Shown in pieces: positions 1-10,500 of a stretch of 64,000 bases of DNA; positions within the stretch are counted from its first letter, which is position 1; each line of letters begins with the position of its first letter. The position numbers and the translations under genes were made by a program. This stretch comes from Eutreptiella sp. 'Long Island Sound 2002'. Lineage: Eukaryota; Euglenozoa; Euglenophyceae; Eutreptiales; Eutreptiaceae. Under the pieces are notes generated by a model. It ran no database searches and was not told the DNA's origin. It saw nothing but the letters and a program-made list of their open reading frames with translations. Location: contig OZ038379.1 in NCBI GenBank assembly GCA_964036045.1, positions 119,723,206 through 119,787,205 on the forward strand, in the 5' to 3' direction.

Positions 1-1085
1 ATATGGAAAATTGCAAAACACACACTTTGCTCCCAACGCATCGCTTCGGGTTCACCACACAAGCTTCCCTTCACGAAGGTTAGGCTTGCAATTGATCGTA
101 GGGAGTATGGAGGAGGGGCTTGCACAATATGAGGTCCATTGGCGGGTTTGGCTTGGCGCGATAGACCCGCCAAATGGGCACGCAACACAACACAAGGCAC
201 ATACTCCATATTGCCCAAGAAGGTGGCTCCCACCACGATATGTCATGCCCCTCCAAGGGCATAACTTTGTGTCAATCGCTCATAGGAACTCAAGGAGAGT
301 TCCCATGCAACACCAACACTTGCGCGCTACACTCGAAAGTTATCTTAACGCACGCAATGTCATGGCCAAAGAGTTATAACACAAACTCTACCCTCTTGAC
401 CATGATCCATTACACTAGCGCGCACATGTGGAAACGCAAGGCATATAATGCTTCCTAAATTACGCCGGGAGTATTGCGAATACATCCCACGTTTTTTTAT
501 TGTCATTCCTCGCATACAACACGAGATATGACCTTCACAAGTGGCCTCACGAATCAACTTTGTTTTGCCCATATCTTTAAGACAAATGGAGGGCAAGAGA
601 AAAGGAAAGTTGATTCGTGCCTAGGGAAGCACGTAGGTCCACTCAAAAGAGGTCAAATCAAGTGCGGGGATGTCGAAGTCGAAAATCCGATTTCGACATC
701 CTGAAGAATTCGGATTAAGGTTGCGAGTATTAATTATGAAAATTGCGGAAGCATCCATGCAGTTCCTGGCGACTTTGGAGCCTTCGTGACGGAGAGCGTT
801 AAAATTTCCATTATAAACAGTTAAACTGGCGGTTACGGTAAAGTCGCGATCCAACCGCCAGCAGTCAAAACAGTGAGTATCAGAACGAAAGCGTAAAAAT
901 TGACGGAAACAATATGAAAATAAAACCCTGTTGATTCCCGATATTCTGATACACAAATCTCCGCTGGCGGTGCATCGGTTGCCGATGCGGGGCTTCACGG
1001 CACGGAACACGCCGTGCATGGGGTTAGTGGACCGGAGACCGGTTGTATGCCGTAACCTGGCCATGGGGTTCTGGGTACCGCTTCA
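1..1085 (-). repeat. Element A 3' LTR, partial (first 1085 bp of the LTR)
   Basis: Near-identical to 14111-15195 at a constant offset of 14110. On the minus strand it starts TGAAGCGGTACCC directly after a polypurine tract. It holds two perfect inverted repeats: 548-561 with 606-619 (arms CACGAATCAACTTT / AAAGTTGATTCGTG) and 668-677 with 692-701 (arms GGATGTCGAA / TTCGACATCC). An open frame of 147 codons lies at 621-1064 (minus), the family I version of the LTR ORF described at 55547. Confidence 0.92.
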
Positions 1086-1096
1086 CCCCCCTCCTT
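1086..1096 (-). other. Polypurine tract of element A
   Basis: On the minus strand AAGGAGGGGGG lies directly before the TGAAGCGG start of the 3' LTR, the expected place for plus-strand DNA priming. The same tract is at 55403-55413 in element B. Confidence 0.85.
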
Positions 1097-2561
1097 AGAG
1101 CAAACCCTGGGGGGGCTCGATAACACCCACGCATGGCAGCGGGTACCCAGGACCACTTCCTGTAGGGGGGGGGTGTCACATCCTCACTTCAGTGAGTCAC
1201 AGTAAGATAGGTATGGTGCTGTATAAGCTCGTAGCACATGTATAGTATCAAGTATCAAGTCCCGGGTCCTGGCGGCGATTGTTCGGCATCCAAAGGACCC
1301 GTTAACCCATACCAGGCGCACCGGTCGCCGGCTGCTACGGTCACCACCACAGTGGTAGTGGCATACACGGCCAACATAGGCGACGCACGACGACCGAGGT
1401 GGTCCCACAAGTCGAGAGCAACCACAAAGATCCATCAGGCTACCCCAAGCTTCCCAAGGCCCGCCGACTGGGGAGAGTCCCCACGGGTCCTTCCTCGGGC
1501 GCACCATGTCCATATCCATACGACGCGGGTCCAGAGTGCCATAGTCGAACTCCTTACGAACCCCAAATCGTAAGGGAACTCCTCCTTAAGGGATCGGGCA
1601 TCAAGGCCGTCTTTTCCCTCGCCCTACTGCCACGAAGGCCATACATGAGGGAGTCCTAATGCAGTGTGGGCGGAGGCGTCGACTCCTCAAACCACCAGTT
1701 TCCCAGGCAGACTGACCGAGGTCAGGAGCACCGGAGGCCGCCATCCGAATGCAAGTGCGTCTGCGAATCGGTAGGCTCACACTGGGACTGACAGTGGCGG
1801 ACCGCTGGGAGTGTAGTCAGGCAACTGGGCCTCCCGCCTGGCGCCATCAGGATCGCCACACATCACAGCGAATAGGGCAACACGGTATCACAGGCACTCA
1901 AACAGTAGAATCTGTATTCCGGTACTGGTCCAGGCTGGACCAGGCTGTATGAACATGTACACGGCGACTCAAGGCGCCTTTGTATAAGATTCGCATCCCT
2001 TCGGAGGGGAAAAACAGTCCACACCCCGGTGATGGGCTGAAGATAGCAACATACAGATGCACATATCCTGGAGGGCAGAAGAAGTAAACAATAATCGGGT
2101 AAACAGGCGTGTAAACACACTCTGGACAGAGTGCCAAACCACGCCCTGGTTAGGATAAGGCAAATGCAGGAGGGTGGACAGGATAACGCCTGAGTTCAGG
2201 CATATATAGTCTCGAGACACACGTCGACTGGTCTGGATTCCGCAAATGCCATGGAACCAGACCACACACTCAAAAATAGCAATGCCGATGACAGCGGCAT
2301 CCGTTGCGCAACGTCGTATGGGCTTCAAGGCCCCAAGAGCTCAGAATTATGAAGGTCAGTCGCCCTACCTGGTTTCCCAAGGATTCAGCAGGGGGGGGAG
2401 TGACGAGTAGAAGAAGAGAGGGGCCATCCTCCTCTGGATTCAGCAGGGGGGGGTATATGGCCACTCTGTCACCGAAAGATGGAAGAGAGCAAGCAAGTAA
2501 GGGACGATTCGTCGGCCTCACAAGCGCTCACAACACATCAGGGGAGAGCAAAGGGCGCTGA
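1097..2561 (-). other. Element A 3' non-coding spacer between pol and polypurine tract
   Basis: About 1.46 kb with no convincing gene; the counterpart in B is 53943-55402. GGATTCAGCAGGGGGGG-type tracts occur twice, near 2390 and 2440. A 111-codon sense frame at 1184-1519 (minus, starting MDMDMVRPRKDPWG) is intact here but broken in B (54955-55294), so evidence for a protein is weak. Family II elements have only ~0.38 kb in this position. Confidence 0.6.
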
Positions 2562-5500
2562 TCAGGCACCCCTGGCCGCAATCGCCCGGGTGAGTGCTGC
2601 CAAGTCCGAAATGTGGATCTTGGTCTTGTGTTTGCGGATGTACTCCATGAAGGGAGTATTGACCCGCGGCACGAATGAGGAGACGGGTTCCCAGGTGTCG
2701 TGGGACGGCCCATAGCCTCGCCAACGAACCTTGAACTCCAGACCTCCGGGTGCCGAGGCCTTCGGACGCTGAGCCAGGATCTTCTCGACAGTATAGTCGT
2801 CCTGCTCAGCATAGTCGTCGTCCGAATCGGCCTCATGTTTGGCGTAGTCCAGGGACACATGTCGGCCACGGAGGTCGGGTTCCCGCACACGGAGTTGACT
2901 CTCGTGGCGCTCCCGGAACTGTCCGTGACCCACCTTGATGCGGTAGGTGTCCTCACCAATCCTGCGGACCACCTCGCCGGGTGTGAACCAGGTTTTGGTG
3001 CGGTGGGTGCCCATGGGGCGGGGTCTGATCACCCACACCGGGTCTCCCACCCTGAACTTCTGCGCTGTCGAGCTCGGGGCGGACTTCTGACGCTCAGCAT
3101 GCTCCTTCTCAAGCTGCTGGCGGATGTCCCGCGCCGTTTGCTCTTGCCGCGCGAAGAACTCCTTGGCATCCATAGCCATGCCATCACCAGACAAGGGAAG
3201 TCCCCTACCCAGGGGGTCCCTGCCGAAGAGAATCTGGTGAGGGGACAAACCGCCCGGAGTGGGGGTGTCATGATGGGCCTTCAGAGCAGGCCACATCTCC
3301 TCGAACCAGTTCCGACGTGGATTGGTGATGTGGATCTTGCGCAGCTTCTCGAACAGCTGCCGTCCAGCCACCTCAGCACGGCCGTTAGACCGGCTGAGAT
3401 AGGCCACGCTCTTGGCATGACGTATCCCCATGAGGGAACACATAGCCTTGAACCAGCCACCAGTAAACTGGGGCCCTCGGTCACTGCAAATGGTGCGGGG
3501 GATGTCAAAGACGGTCAGCCAATGACGAATCATCATGACTGCCACCTCCTTGGCAAGCAACCCCTTTTTGCGTGCCGGAACGGCTACAACGTAGCCGCTG
3601 TGGCGGTCCACACAGAGAACCACACAGTCAAAGGTCTCCTTGCCAATGTGCACTTCGGGCATGGAGAAGACGTCCATGGCCACGCTCTCCATGGGCTGGT
3701 CAGGAACCGGGGTCCATTGGGGTTCCCCCTTGACGTTCCGGTTATCGGGATTGCAGGCCTGACAGACCGAACAACCCTTCCTGACCTTCTTGATGGCGGT
3801 GTAGAGAACGATATGGTCGATTTCGAACCGACGCTGCATGTCAAGAGCTTGCTTCTTGACCCCTGGGTGCAGCATGTGGTGGTGCCAAGCTTCACACAGC
3901 TCGAGCACCCGGGACTCCGGGACTAGCAGCTTACCATTCCGGTAGAGCTTGCCATTTTCCTCGGTCAGCCCCTTTGGCCACTTCTGCCCGTCGTCAGGGT
4001 CGGTCACAGCCCTATACTCGGCCGCAAAGGCCTCAGACTTGGCGTAATCGTCGGTCCAGTCGTCCTGGAGGCAAGACTCCGGGAAGAGGTGCTTGTCGGA
4101 CTCAGTTCCCACAGGGGGTGCCGGACCGGGCCTTCCGCCCGCGGCACCCACAGGGGCGAGTACACTGACCGTTCTGCTCACCCTCGAAGCGAGGGGGGCA
4201 TCTGCAGCCATGACGACGAAGCATTTAGCACCCTCCTCCTCCATCAGGCGCTCCATTTCAATGATCCTCTTGGCTTCAGCGGTCTCAGCCTCATCGCCAT
4301 GGGCAGAGATATCCTGCATGCCCTTGCTGGCGGGATAGGCCCACCTACTGAGACAGTCCGCCACGGTGTTATCCTTTCCAGGAATGTAAACAACCGTAAG
4401 GTCGAACTTGGCCAAGGTCTCGTGCCATCTTGCCCGTCGGGAGGCGGGACCTGAGGGGGTGTCCACGTGCTCCTTGTGCCACGACTGCAGACTCTGATGG
4501 TCGGTGCAGACGGTGACGGGATGGAGGGCTATGTACCCAGCCCATTTCCTGAGAGCCATGACGATGGCATACGCCTCCTTTTCACGGGGCGTCCACGTTC
4601 GTCTCAGGCCTTCCGCCAGGACTCGGCTCCAGAAGGCCACGGGCACGTGCCTCCCGTCGTCAGGCACTTGCTCCAACACAGCGCCAATGGCGTAGTCGGA
4701 AGCGTCAGTGCGCAGGACGAACCCTCGGTCGGGATCCACGAGGTGCAGACCCACTGCGGATAGCAGCGCCTGCTTCATCCCCTCAAAGGCACGGTCGGAC
4801 TCTTCAGTCCAGACCAGAGCCTTCTTGGACCCCTTCTTGGTCTCCTCTCGGTTGCCCTTGAGCATGGTCGTCATGGGGGCTGCATACTCGGCATACATCT
4901 TGATATACCCCGAGTAGTAGTTGCAGAACCCCAGATACGCCCGTAGCTCAGAGACCGTTTTGGGCTTTTCCCAGTGCTCAATCGCAGCCACCTTGCCAGG
5001 TATGGGCTTTCGCTGCCCGTTCCCAACTACGTGGCCAGCGAAGACCACCTCGCTTACCGCAATGGTGGCCTTGTCACTGCTGCCCGTGAGTTTGTGCCGA
5101 ACCAGAAGGTCCAGCACTCGAGTGACATCCCTCTCGTGTGCCTCCAGGAGCTCCTCGTAGCTCATGCTGGGGTCCCCGGACGCGATGATCACGTCGTCCA
5201 CGAAGGGGTCCGCACAGTCGCGCACCGGCTCAAGCAGGTTCTCCAGCATCCGCTGAAAAGCCGCATTGCCGTTGGTAACGCCCATAGGCATCACCTTCCA
5301 CTGGAGAGGTCCAAGTGGGGTGCTCATGGCTGTGCAGGCACGGGACTCCTCGGCGAGAGGCATCTGATGATAACCAAGTTTCAGGTCAATCACCGTGAAG
5401 ATCCTCCGCCGGTGTTGCTTTTGCAGCATGTCCTCAATGAGGGGCAGCGTATAGCTGTCGTGCTGCGTTTGGGCGTTCAGGCCGCGGTAGTCGACCACGA

Positions 5501-5726
5501 GCCGCCACTCACCGGCAACCTTCTTGGGGACGACGAAGCAAGGAGAGGCCCATTCGGAGTGGCACGGCTCGAGCCAGCCTCTCTGGATGAAGTCACGGAG
5601 GATCTTCTCCATGGCCTCTTTCCTCTCGCCCCTCAGGGCAAACTCCCGGTGACGATACACACGGGGGTCCTGCTTCAGTCGTATCTTGGCCTCGCCATAC
5701 GGTCCACGCACCGGTGGGGGGAACAC
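2562..5726 (-). CDS. pol: Element A pol, C-terminal part: reverse transcriptase, RNase H, integrase, chromodomain
   Basis: This 1054-codon open piece is the downstream part of a Gag-Pol polyprotein that copies the element RNA into DNA and integrates it. Reverse transcriptase shows VIDLKLGYHQM (first catalytic Asp) and PFVDDV (catalytic Asp pair). RNase H shows LRTDASDYA, a downstream Glu (REKEAYAI) and CTDHQS. Integrase shows a His/Cys zinc region ending CSVCQAC, then MDVF, CSDRGPQF and SNGRAEV (D, D, E). The C-terminus is a chromodomain, YTVEKIL ... FKVRWRGYG ... DTWEP, with Tyr, Trp and Tyr at the usual aromatic-cage positions. The apparent start at 5726 is not a real start: the same frame continues upstream to the protease but is cut by an in-frame TAG at 5763-5765 and the TGA at 5916-5918. 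Confidence 0.92.
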   Translation of the reverse strand: MFPPPVRGPYGEAKIRLKQDPRVYRHREFALRGERKEAMEKILRDFIQRGWLEPCHSEWASPCFVVPKKVAGEWRLVVDYRGLNAQTQHDSYTLPLIEDMLQKQHRRRIFTVIDLKLGYHQMPLAEESRACTAMSTPLGPLQWKVMPMGVTNGNAAFQRMLENLLEPVRDCADPFVDDVIIASGDPSMSYEELLEAHERDVTRVLDLLVRHKLTGSSDKATIAVSEVVFAGHVVGNGQRKPIPGKVAAIEHWEKPKTVSELRAYLGFCNYYSGYIKMYAEYAAPMTTMLKGNREETKKGSKKALVWTEESDRAFEGMKQALLSAVGLHLVDPDRGFVLRTDASDYAIGAVLEQVPDDGRHVPVAFWSRVLAEGLRRTWTPREKEAYAIVMALRKWAGYIALHPVTVCTDHQSLQSWHKEHVDTPSGPASRRARWHETLAKFDLTVVYIPGKDNTVADCLSRWAYPASKGMQDISAHGDEAETAEAKRIIEMERLMEEEGAKCFVVMAADAPLASRVSRTVSVLAPVGAAGGRPGPAPPVGTESDKHLFPESCLQDDWTDDYAKSEAFAAEYRAVTDPDDGQKWPKGLTEENGKLYRNGKLLVPESRVLELCEAWHHHMLHPGVKKQALDMQRRFEIDHIVLYTAIKKVRKGCSVCQACNPDNRNVKGEPQWTPVPDQPMESVAMDVFSMPEVHIGKETFDCVVLCVDRHSGYVVAVPARKKGLLAKEVAVMMIRHWLTVFDIPRTICSDRGPQFTGGWFKAMCSLMGIRHAKSVAYLSRSNGRAEVAGRQLFEKLRKIHITNPRRNWFEEMWPALKAHHDTPTPGGLSPHQILFGRDPLGRGLPLSGDGMAMDAKEFFARQEQTARDIRQQLEKEHAERQKSAPSSTAQKFRVGDPVWVIRPRPMGTHRTKTWFTPGEVVRRIGEDTYRIKVGHGQFRERHESQLRVREPDLRGRHVSLDYAKHEADSDDDYAEQDDYTVEKILAQRPKASAPGGLEFKVRWRGYGPSHDTWEPVSSFVPRVNTPFMEYIRKHKTKIHISDLAALTRAIAARGA

Positions 5727-5915
5727 AGGTTTGCCGCTGAAGAAGGTCTCGCCATACTTCTGCTACAGCCTGGCCCTCAACGCCTGGATCTTGGGGCAGT
5801 CATCGGACTCCGCCTTGGCTTTTCCGGGCACTTGAACCACGGAGCTTACTTGAGGTGTAGCGACCCCGCTCGCTTTCGGCTCAGGTGGTCTTCCCAGGTG
5901 GCCCAAAGGGCCATC

Positions 5916-7532
5916 TCAGGTCTTGCCTCGGAACAGATCGCCGTAGGTGGGTGGGTTACCGCCAGGCGGCTCGTCTTGGCTGGACATGTGATCCAGCACC
6001 CTCTGCACGAAGGTATTCCCGTCATAGGAACCGGAGACGATTGAGTCCACTTCCCACCAGGCTTTGTCCTGGCCTTTGCCCTCACGCTGGTTTCCCCAGT
6101 CGTGAAAGGGCTGATCCATATACCCCTGAACCAGATCCCACTCCTCTTCAGTGAGGGGGTCTTCGGAGTCCGATTCTTCGATGTCAACAGGGGGAACCGC
6201 AAAGCATTGCCTCCAAGGTTCTGCTATGATACGGTTGACACACACGAAGTCCGTGGTGTCGGCCTGATCAAGGCCCCCATCCACATAGTGGAATTCTGTT
6301 GGCCATCTCTGGGGTGGCATGGGCTGTCCCTTAGCGTCCTGATAGACACTCTCTCCAGCCGGTAGGACGACCTTGTTCAAGGTCATGTTGGTCAATGAGG
6401 CTACCCATTGTCGGGTACTTTCCTCCTCGGTGCATCCCATAGGAACAACCAGCACTGCCTTGGAGCGGTTCTTGCGAATCTTCGCTATCGCTCTTGGAAT
6501 GTCCCAACGGGGGCAATGGATCCACATCAGTCCCTGATGCGGACCCCAGTGCTTCTTCCACGCGGAGTCCTGTGCGCTCCAGTACTTCTCACATACCCGC
6601 AGATGGGCGGAGGTTCCTGAAGAGAACGCATCCAGGGCCAGATCCGACGCTCTCAGGTCCGCGACCACTCGGTACGCCACTTCCGGCCTTACGCCGTACT
6701 CCTGGTTCGCTGGCCCAGTAGGCTCAGTGTCCAGCGCGGCCACTTCGAGCTGATTGCGTTCGGGGTGGATCCATTGGCATTCCACATGGTGCTCAGGTGA
6801 CGAAAGCCACGAGAGCTGGTCGTCCTGGTACAGGGTCATGGAGGCCTGGGCCGGGAGGACGCCGGAGTCCGTCTCCATCATGAAGTCGTACCCGACGATC
6901 ATGTCCCAGTCCATCTCGGCCTCGTAGAAGCTACCGTGCAGGAGGATTTCCTTGCCGAGGTCTGGGCGGCTCAGCTCACGATGGTTCATGAACTGCAGCC
7001 CAATGGCCGCTTCCTTCGTGCCTCCCACCATGTACTGGCCGTTCGCCACCTTCAGCCTGACAGGTTTCCGACTGTCGGTCAGACACTCTGGTGGAAGTAG
7101 GCCAGCCTTGACCAAGCTGACTTGAGCTCCCGTGTCGACCAACACGTCGAAAACCTTTTCCACTTCCCCGCATAGGGCACGGACCTTAAGATGCAACTGC
7201 CGCTCGCGACCGACACGGCGCACGGCGTGCAAGCTCAGGATCTCCGGCCGTTCCAGAAGCTCAACAAGCGACTGGTGCAGGTCGTGGACAATGGGCTCAG
7301 GCTGCCCATCTGCAGCATCCAGCTGCGGTCCGGGTGATCCTCCGATACTCTCGGATAGATCCTGTAGTAGATCAAACACGTTCTTGGTCGCGAAGGACGG
7401 ACGGGTGCAAGGGTTCGTGCCTTCACTTGCCCTCACCCCGCCTCCGCGACTGGGCGCCAGACCGGGCCTTCCGCCCGCGGCAGTCCCCTTGTGCTTATCG
7501 ACTCCCGACTGGGATGGATCGGCGCTTCCCAC
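5916..7532 (-). CDS. pol: Element A pol, N-terminal part: aspartic protease and linker
   Basis: A 538-codon piece in the same frame as both gag and reverse transcriptase. It carries a retropepsin-type active site, LVDTGAQVSL, with the catalytic Asp near residue 133, followed by a long linker of several hundred residues that I cannot assign to a family. The protease would cleave the Gag-Pol polyprotein. The piece ends in TGA (5916-5918) where element B has AGA, so this is a point nonsense mutation. The first codon (7532) is GTG and lies only 17 sense codons downstream of the gag TAG, so Pol is probably made by reading through that stop and not by its own start. Confidence 0.88.
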   Translation of the reverse strand: MGSADPSQSGVDKHKGTAAGGRPGLAPSRGGGVRASEGTNPCTRPSFATKNVFDLLQDLSESIGGSPGPQLDAADGQPEPIVHDLHQSLVELLERPEILSLHAVRRVGRERQLHLKVRALCGEVEKVFDVLVDTGAQVSLVKAGLLPPECLTDSRKPVRLKVANGQYMVGGTKEAAIGLQFMNHRELSRPDLGKEILLHGSFYEAEMDWDMIVGYDFMMETDSGVLPAQASMTLYQDDQLSWLSSPEHHVECQWIHPERNQLEVAALDTEPTGPANQEYGVRPEVAYRVVADLRASDLALDAFSSGTSAHLRVCEKYWSAQDSAWKKHWGPHQGLMWIHCPRWDIPRAIAKIRKNRSKAVLVVPMGCTEEESTRQWVASLTNMTLNKVVLPAGESVYQDAKGQPMPPQRWPTEFHYVDGGLDQADTTDFVCVNRIIAEPWRQCFAVPPVDIEESDSEDPLTEEEWDLVQGYMDQPFHDWGNQREGKGQDKAWWEVDSIVSGSYDGNTFVQRVLDHMSSQDEPPGGNPPTYGDLFRGKT

Positions 7533-7583
7533 GTCACCATCCTGCGACCGCCCTAGCTGGGGCCCTTGGCTGCAGGGGCTCCG

Positions 7584-7586
7584 CTA
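7584..7586 (-). other. Gag TAG stop, candidate readthrough site (element A)
   Basis: On the minus strand gag ends CCC TAG CGG AGC CCC TGC. The codons from here to the pol open frame at 7532 are all sense and in the same frame. B, C and E have the same arrangement with TAG followed by (A/C)GG AGC CC. Readthrough is inferred, not shown. Confidence 0.7.
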
Positions 7587-10500
7587 GGGGGCGTCGGTTG
7601 TGGAAGAGGGGGTGTTCTCCTCGGCCTCAACGTCGTTGATGCCCTTCTTCCTTCCCCCTTTCTTACCCTTGTTCTTGTCCTTGTCCTTGTTCTGGTCATT
7701 CTGGTTGTTCTCCTTGTTCTTGTTATCCGACCTGGGGACCCAGTTCCGCTTGATCTCCTGGATCTCCTTGGCCAACTCGGTTCCCACCGACGACATCAGC
7801 TTGGCCAGCTCGTCCTTGTCCACCTCCTTCTTGGCTTCCCGGATACCCGCGGGCGCACGCTTCTTCGACCCGTGCGCCTTCTTGTAAGCCTCCGTGTCGG
7901 CCTTGTGGACGGACATGTTCGGTGGTCATGGTTGAAGCCTTTCTTCCTCCCATAACACACGAAACAGCCCTGAGGGTGAGCTCGTATGAACTCCCCAGAG
8001 GACAGCGGAGGGTCGCCAATGCGGCGAGGGTCCCTCTTCTCCTTCTTCCTCCAACCCTGCTGCAGGGGCTTCCAGTTTCCCGGTTTGCTCCCCGCGCTCA
8101 GGTTGTTGGCCACGAAGGCACAAACGGCCACCTCGGCGGTCTCATCGTCGTCGTCATCGTCGACGAGAGTCTCATCGCCGCCGGCTCCCGCTGGATCCAT
8201 GGCGGCTTCCCCGCCAGGTCCCTCGCCAACATAGTTGACGTCGCGGTCGCCGGGCCTCAACCCGCGGGTGTGGTGGAGGTTTCGGTACTCTTTGAGTACT
8301 TCCTCGCCAACCCACTCCAGGATCTCGTCGCAGCTCATCCGCGCCGGGATGGGCTGCAGACGGATGGTCTGGCCGCTCAACTCACAGTCGTCAAGGCGCC
8401 ACATCGCGGCCTTCTCGCGATCGCCCGAGACGGTGATGAGAAGAGCGTTCCGCAGGGAGTGCCGTTTGACATCCCGGGCCACGTTCTTCTTCGCCCAAGA
8501 CACCACGTTCGTATGATACTCCTTGGGGAGCATCATCTTGACCGTGTGGTTGGACTTGGCCCTCTTGGATTCCTCCTTGGTGACCCTCTTGATCCATGCT
8601 TCCGGCAGCATGGAGAGCAGGCGAGCCTGCTCGTCACCCTTGTTCCAATCCTCCACATTGCGGCGGAAGAGGGTGTATTTCCCTCGGAAGTCACGCCAGT
8701 CCCGTAGGCGGATCTCCCGTCCATCATGCTCAAGCTTGATGGACTTCCAGCGCTTGGCAGCCACCTGCGGAGCGTCCACCCGCTCCTGCTCGTTGAGCCA
8801 CTTCTTGGCGTCCTTGAGGGTCTTGATTTTCCCCTCCTTGGTCGCCACGAAGTATAGCTCGCCGAGCACCTCTGGCAGGCGGTACCTGAACCGTTTGAAG
8901 ACATATCTCTCCGCATCCGCGGGAGGTAGGTCTTCAGTGACGGTCAGCCCCCAATCGTCCAGCTTCTCCAAGAAGCGGTCGAGGTTGAGGGGGTTGCCAT
9001 CGTACATGGGGGGCTTGATGTCCTTCAAGTCTTCCCACACGGCGGCGTCCGCGGCCTTAGAGACCATGCACGCCGGCCGCGAGGTCGACCGAGGTTTCCA
9101 TCGGCCTCGCCCACGGACTCCCACGGCCGCCACCCCCATCTCCTCCATGGAGTCCCTGTGGCTACGCCGCGGTTCCTCCACGTACGCTGAACCAAAATGT
9201 TCACGCCGTACTGCATCCATGTACGCATCCTCATCACGGCGCCGGCGGCTGCGTTCAGCGGCCTCCCGTCGTACACCACGCGGCGGGCTGCTGTCGAACT
9301 CCTCCAGGTCCAGGTCCAGGTCCAGGTCCTCACCTTCGCCGACATCCCACTCCACGTCTCCTCTGGGGACCTCATCCCTGAGTCCACCATAACGTCCTCC
9401 AGCCCTGGGGATTGGCGCCGGGGCTGGTGCCGGGCGTCGGGGGCGTACAGGCGTCCGCGGTGGGGCACGGCGGTTGTGGTAGTCCGCGCTGAGCCACTCA
9501 TCGCGCCATTCCTCACTGCCACTGCCGGGCGGCACGCGCTCGTTGCGGCGGCCCGCGCTGTGGTGAGAGGGGGCGGTGAGAGAGGGGGCACTGGCGCTGG
9601 GGCGACTCCTGGGGGCTCCGCCGGGGGCGTGGGGTCTGCCTGGACCTGGTCCGGGTCCCCAGCCGTCGTCCGACGAGCCAGACTCCAGGGGTGGGTGGTC
9701 GCTGCCGACTCTCCCACGGGCTTCCAGCGCATCCAGCCTCTCCTGCAGGCCGCTGACGACGTTGGTCAGCGACTTGGTCTCGGCCCTGGCGATGTCCAGG
9801 TCCTTCTGCGCGCGCGCGGCGACCCCGGAGATGCGAGCCATCTCGACCTTGCCCGTGTCTACCTCGCACTCGAGGGCAAAGACCCTCCTGCGGAGGTAGA
9901 CAATCCACCGCCAGGTGGTGTCCGGGTCGCCGTTCCCTGGTGGGTCGTCGGGGTCCCCAGGGGGTCCTCCAGGAGGGCCTCCGCCGGGTCCGCCCGGTCC
10001 AGGGGGTCCTCCCCCGCCCGGTGGTCCGCCTCCAGGGGGTCCACTCGGTGGGCGTCCTCCAGGGGGTCCTGATGGTCCTCCGCCAGGGGGTCCCGGTGGG
10101 TCTCCGCCGGGTCGCCTCGGTGGGTCCGAGGATGGGCGCTTCCTCGTGATGCCGAACTCCATGTCGTCATCCTCGTCCATGTCGCCCCACCTGGGCGTCT
10201 CGGTCACGGAGGACTCCGAGCTCTTGTAGGGAGGAGGGGGATCCTCATCCTCACCTTCCGGTTCCATGGGGACGTCTCCGCCGCCTCCGCCCGTCCAAGC
10301 CACCACTTGGCGATGTCGACGGCCTCGTTCATCCCCGTCACTGGCGGTGAAGAAGGGGTCACTGTCACGGGGGTGCCCACCCGCTGGCCTCCGCGGCCTC
10401 TCGGGGGTCTTCCCCTTGCCCTTCCTCCGTCGACGGGCGGTGGTGCCACCGCTCCCACAGCTGCCCGTGTCGGCCTCATCCAGCGCCATCCTGGAGGAGG

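Noticed and set aside
2700-3926. Plus-strand 408-codon frame opposite integrase of A (and 52605-53891, minus, opposite B)
   Set aside because: Antisense shadow of a GC-rich coding region; the opposite strand carries clear integrase motifs.
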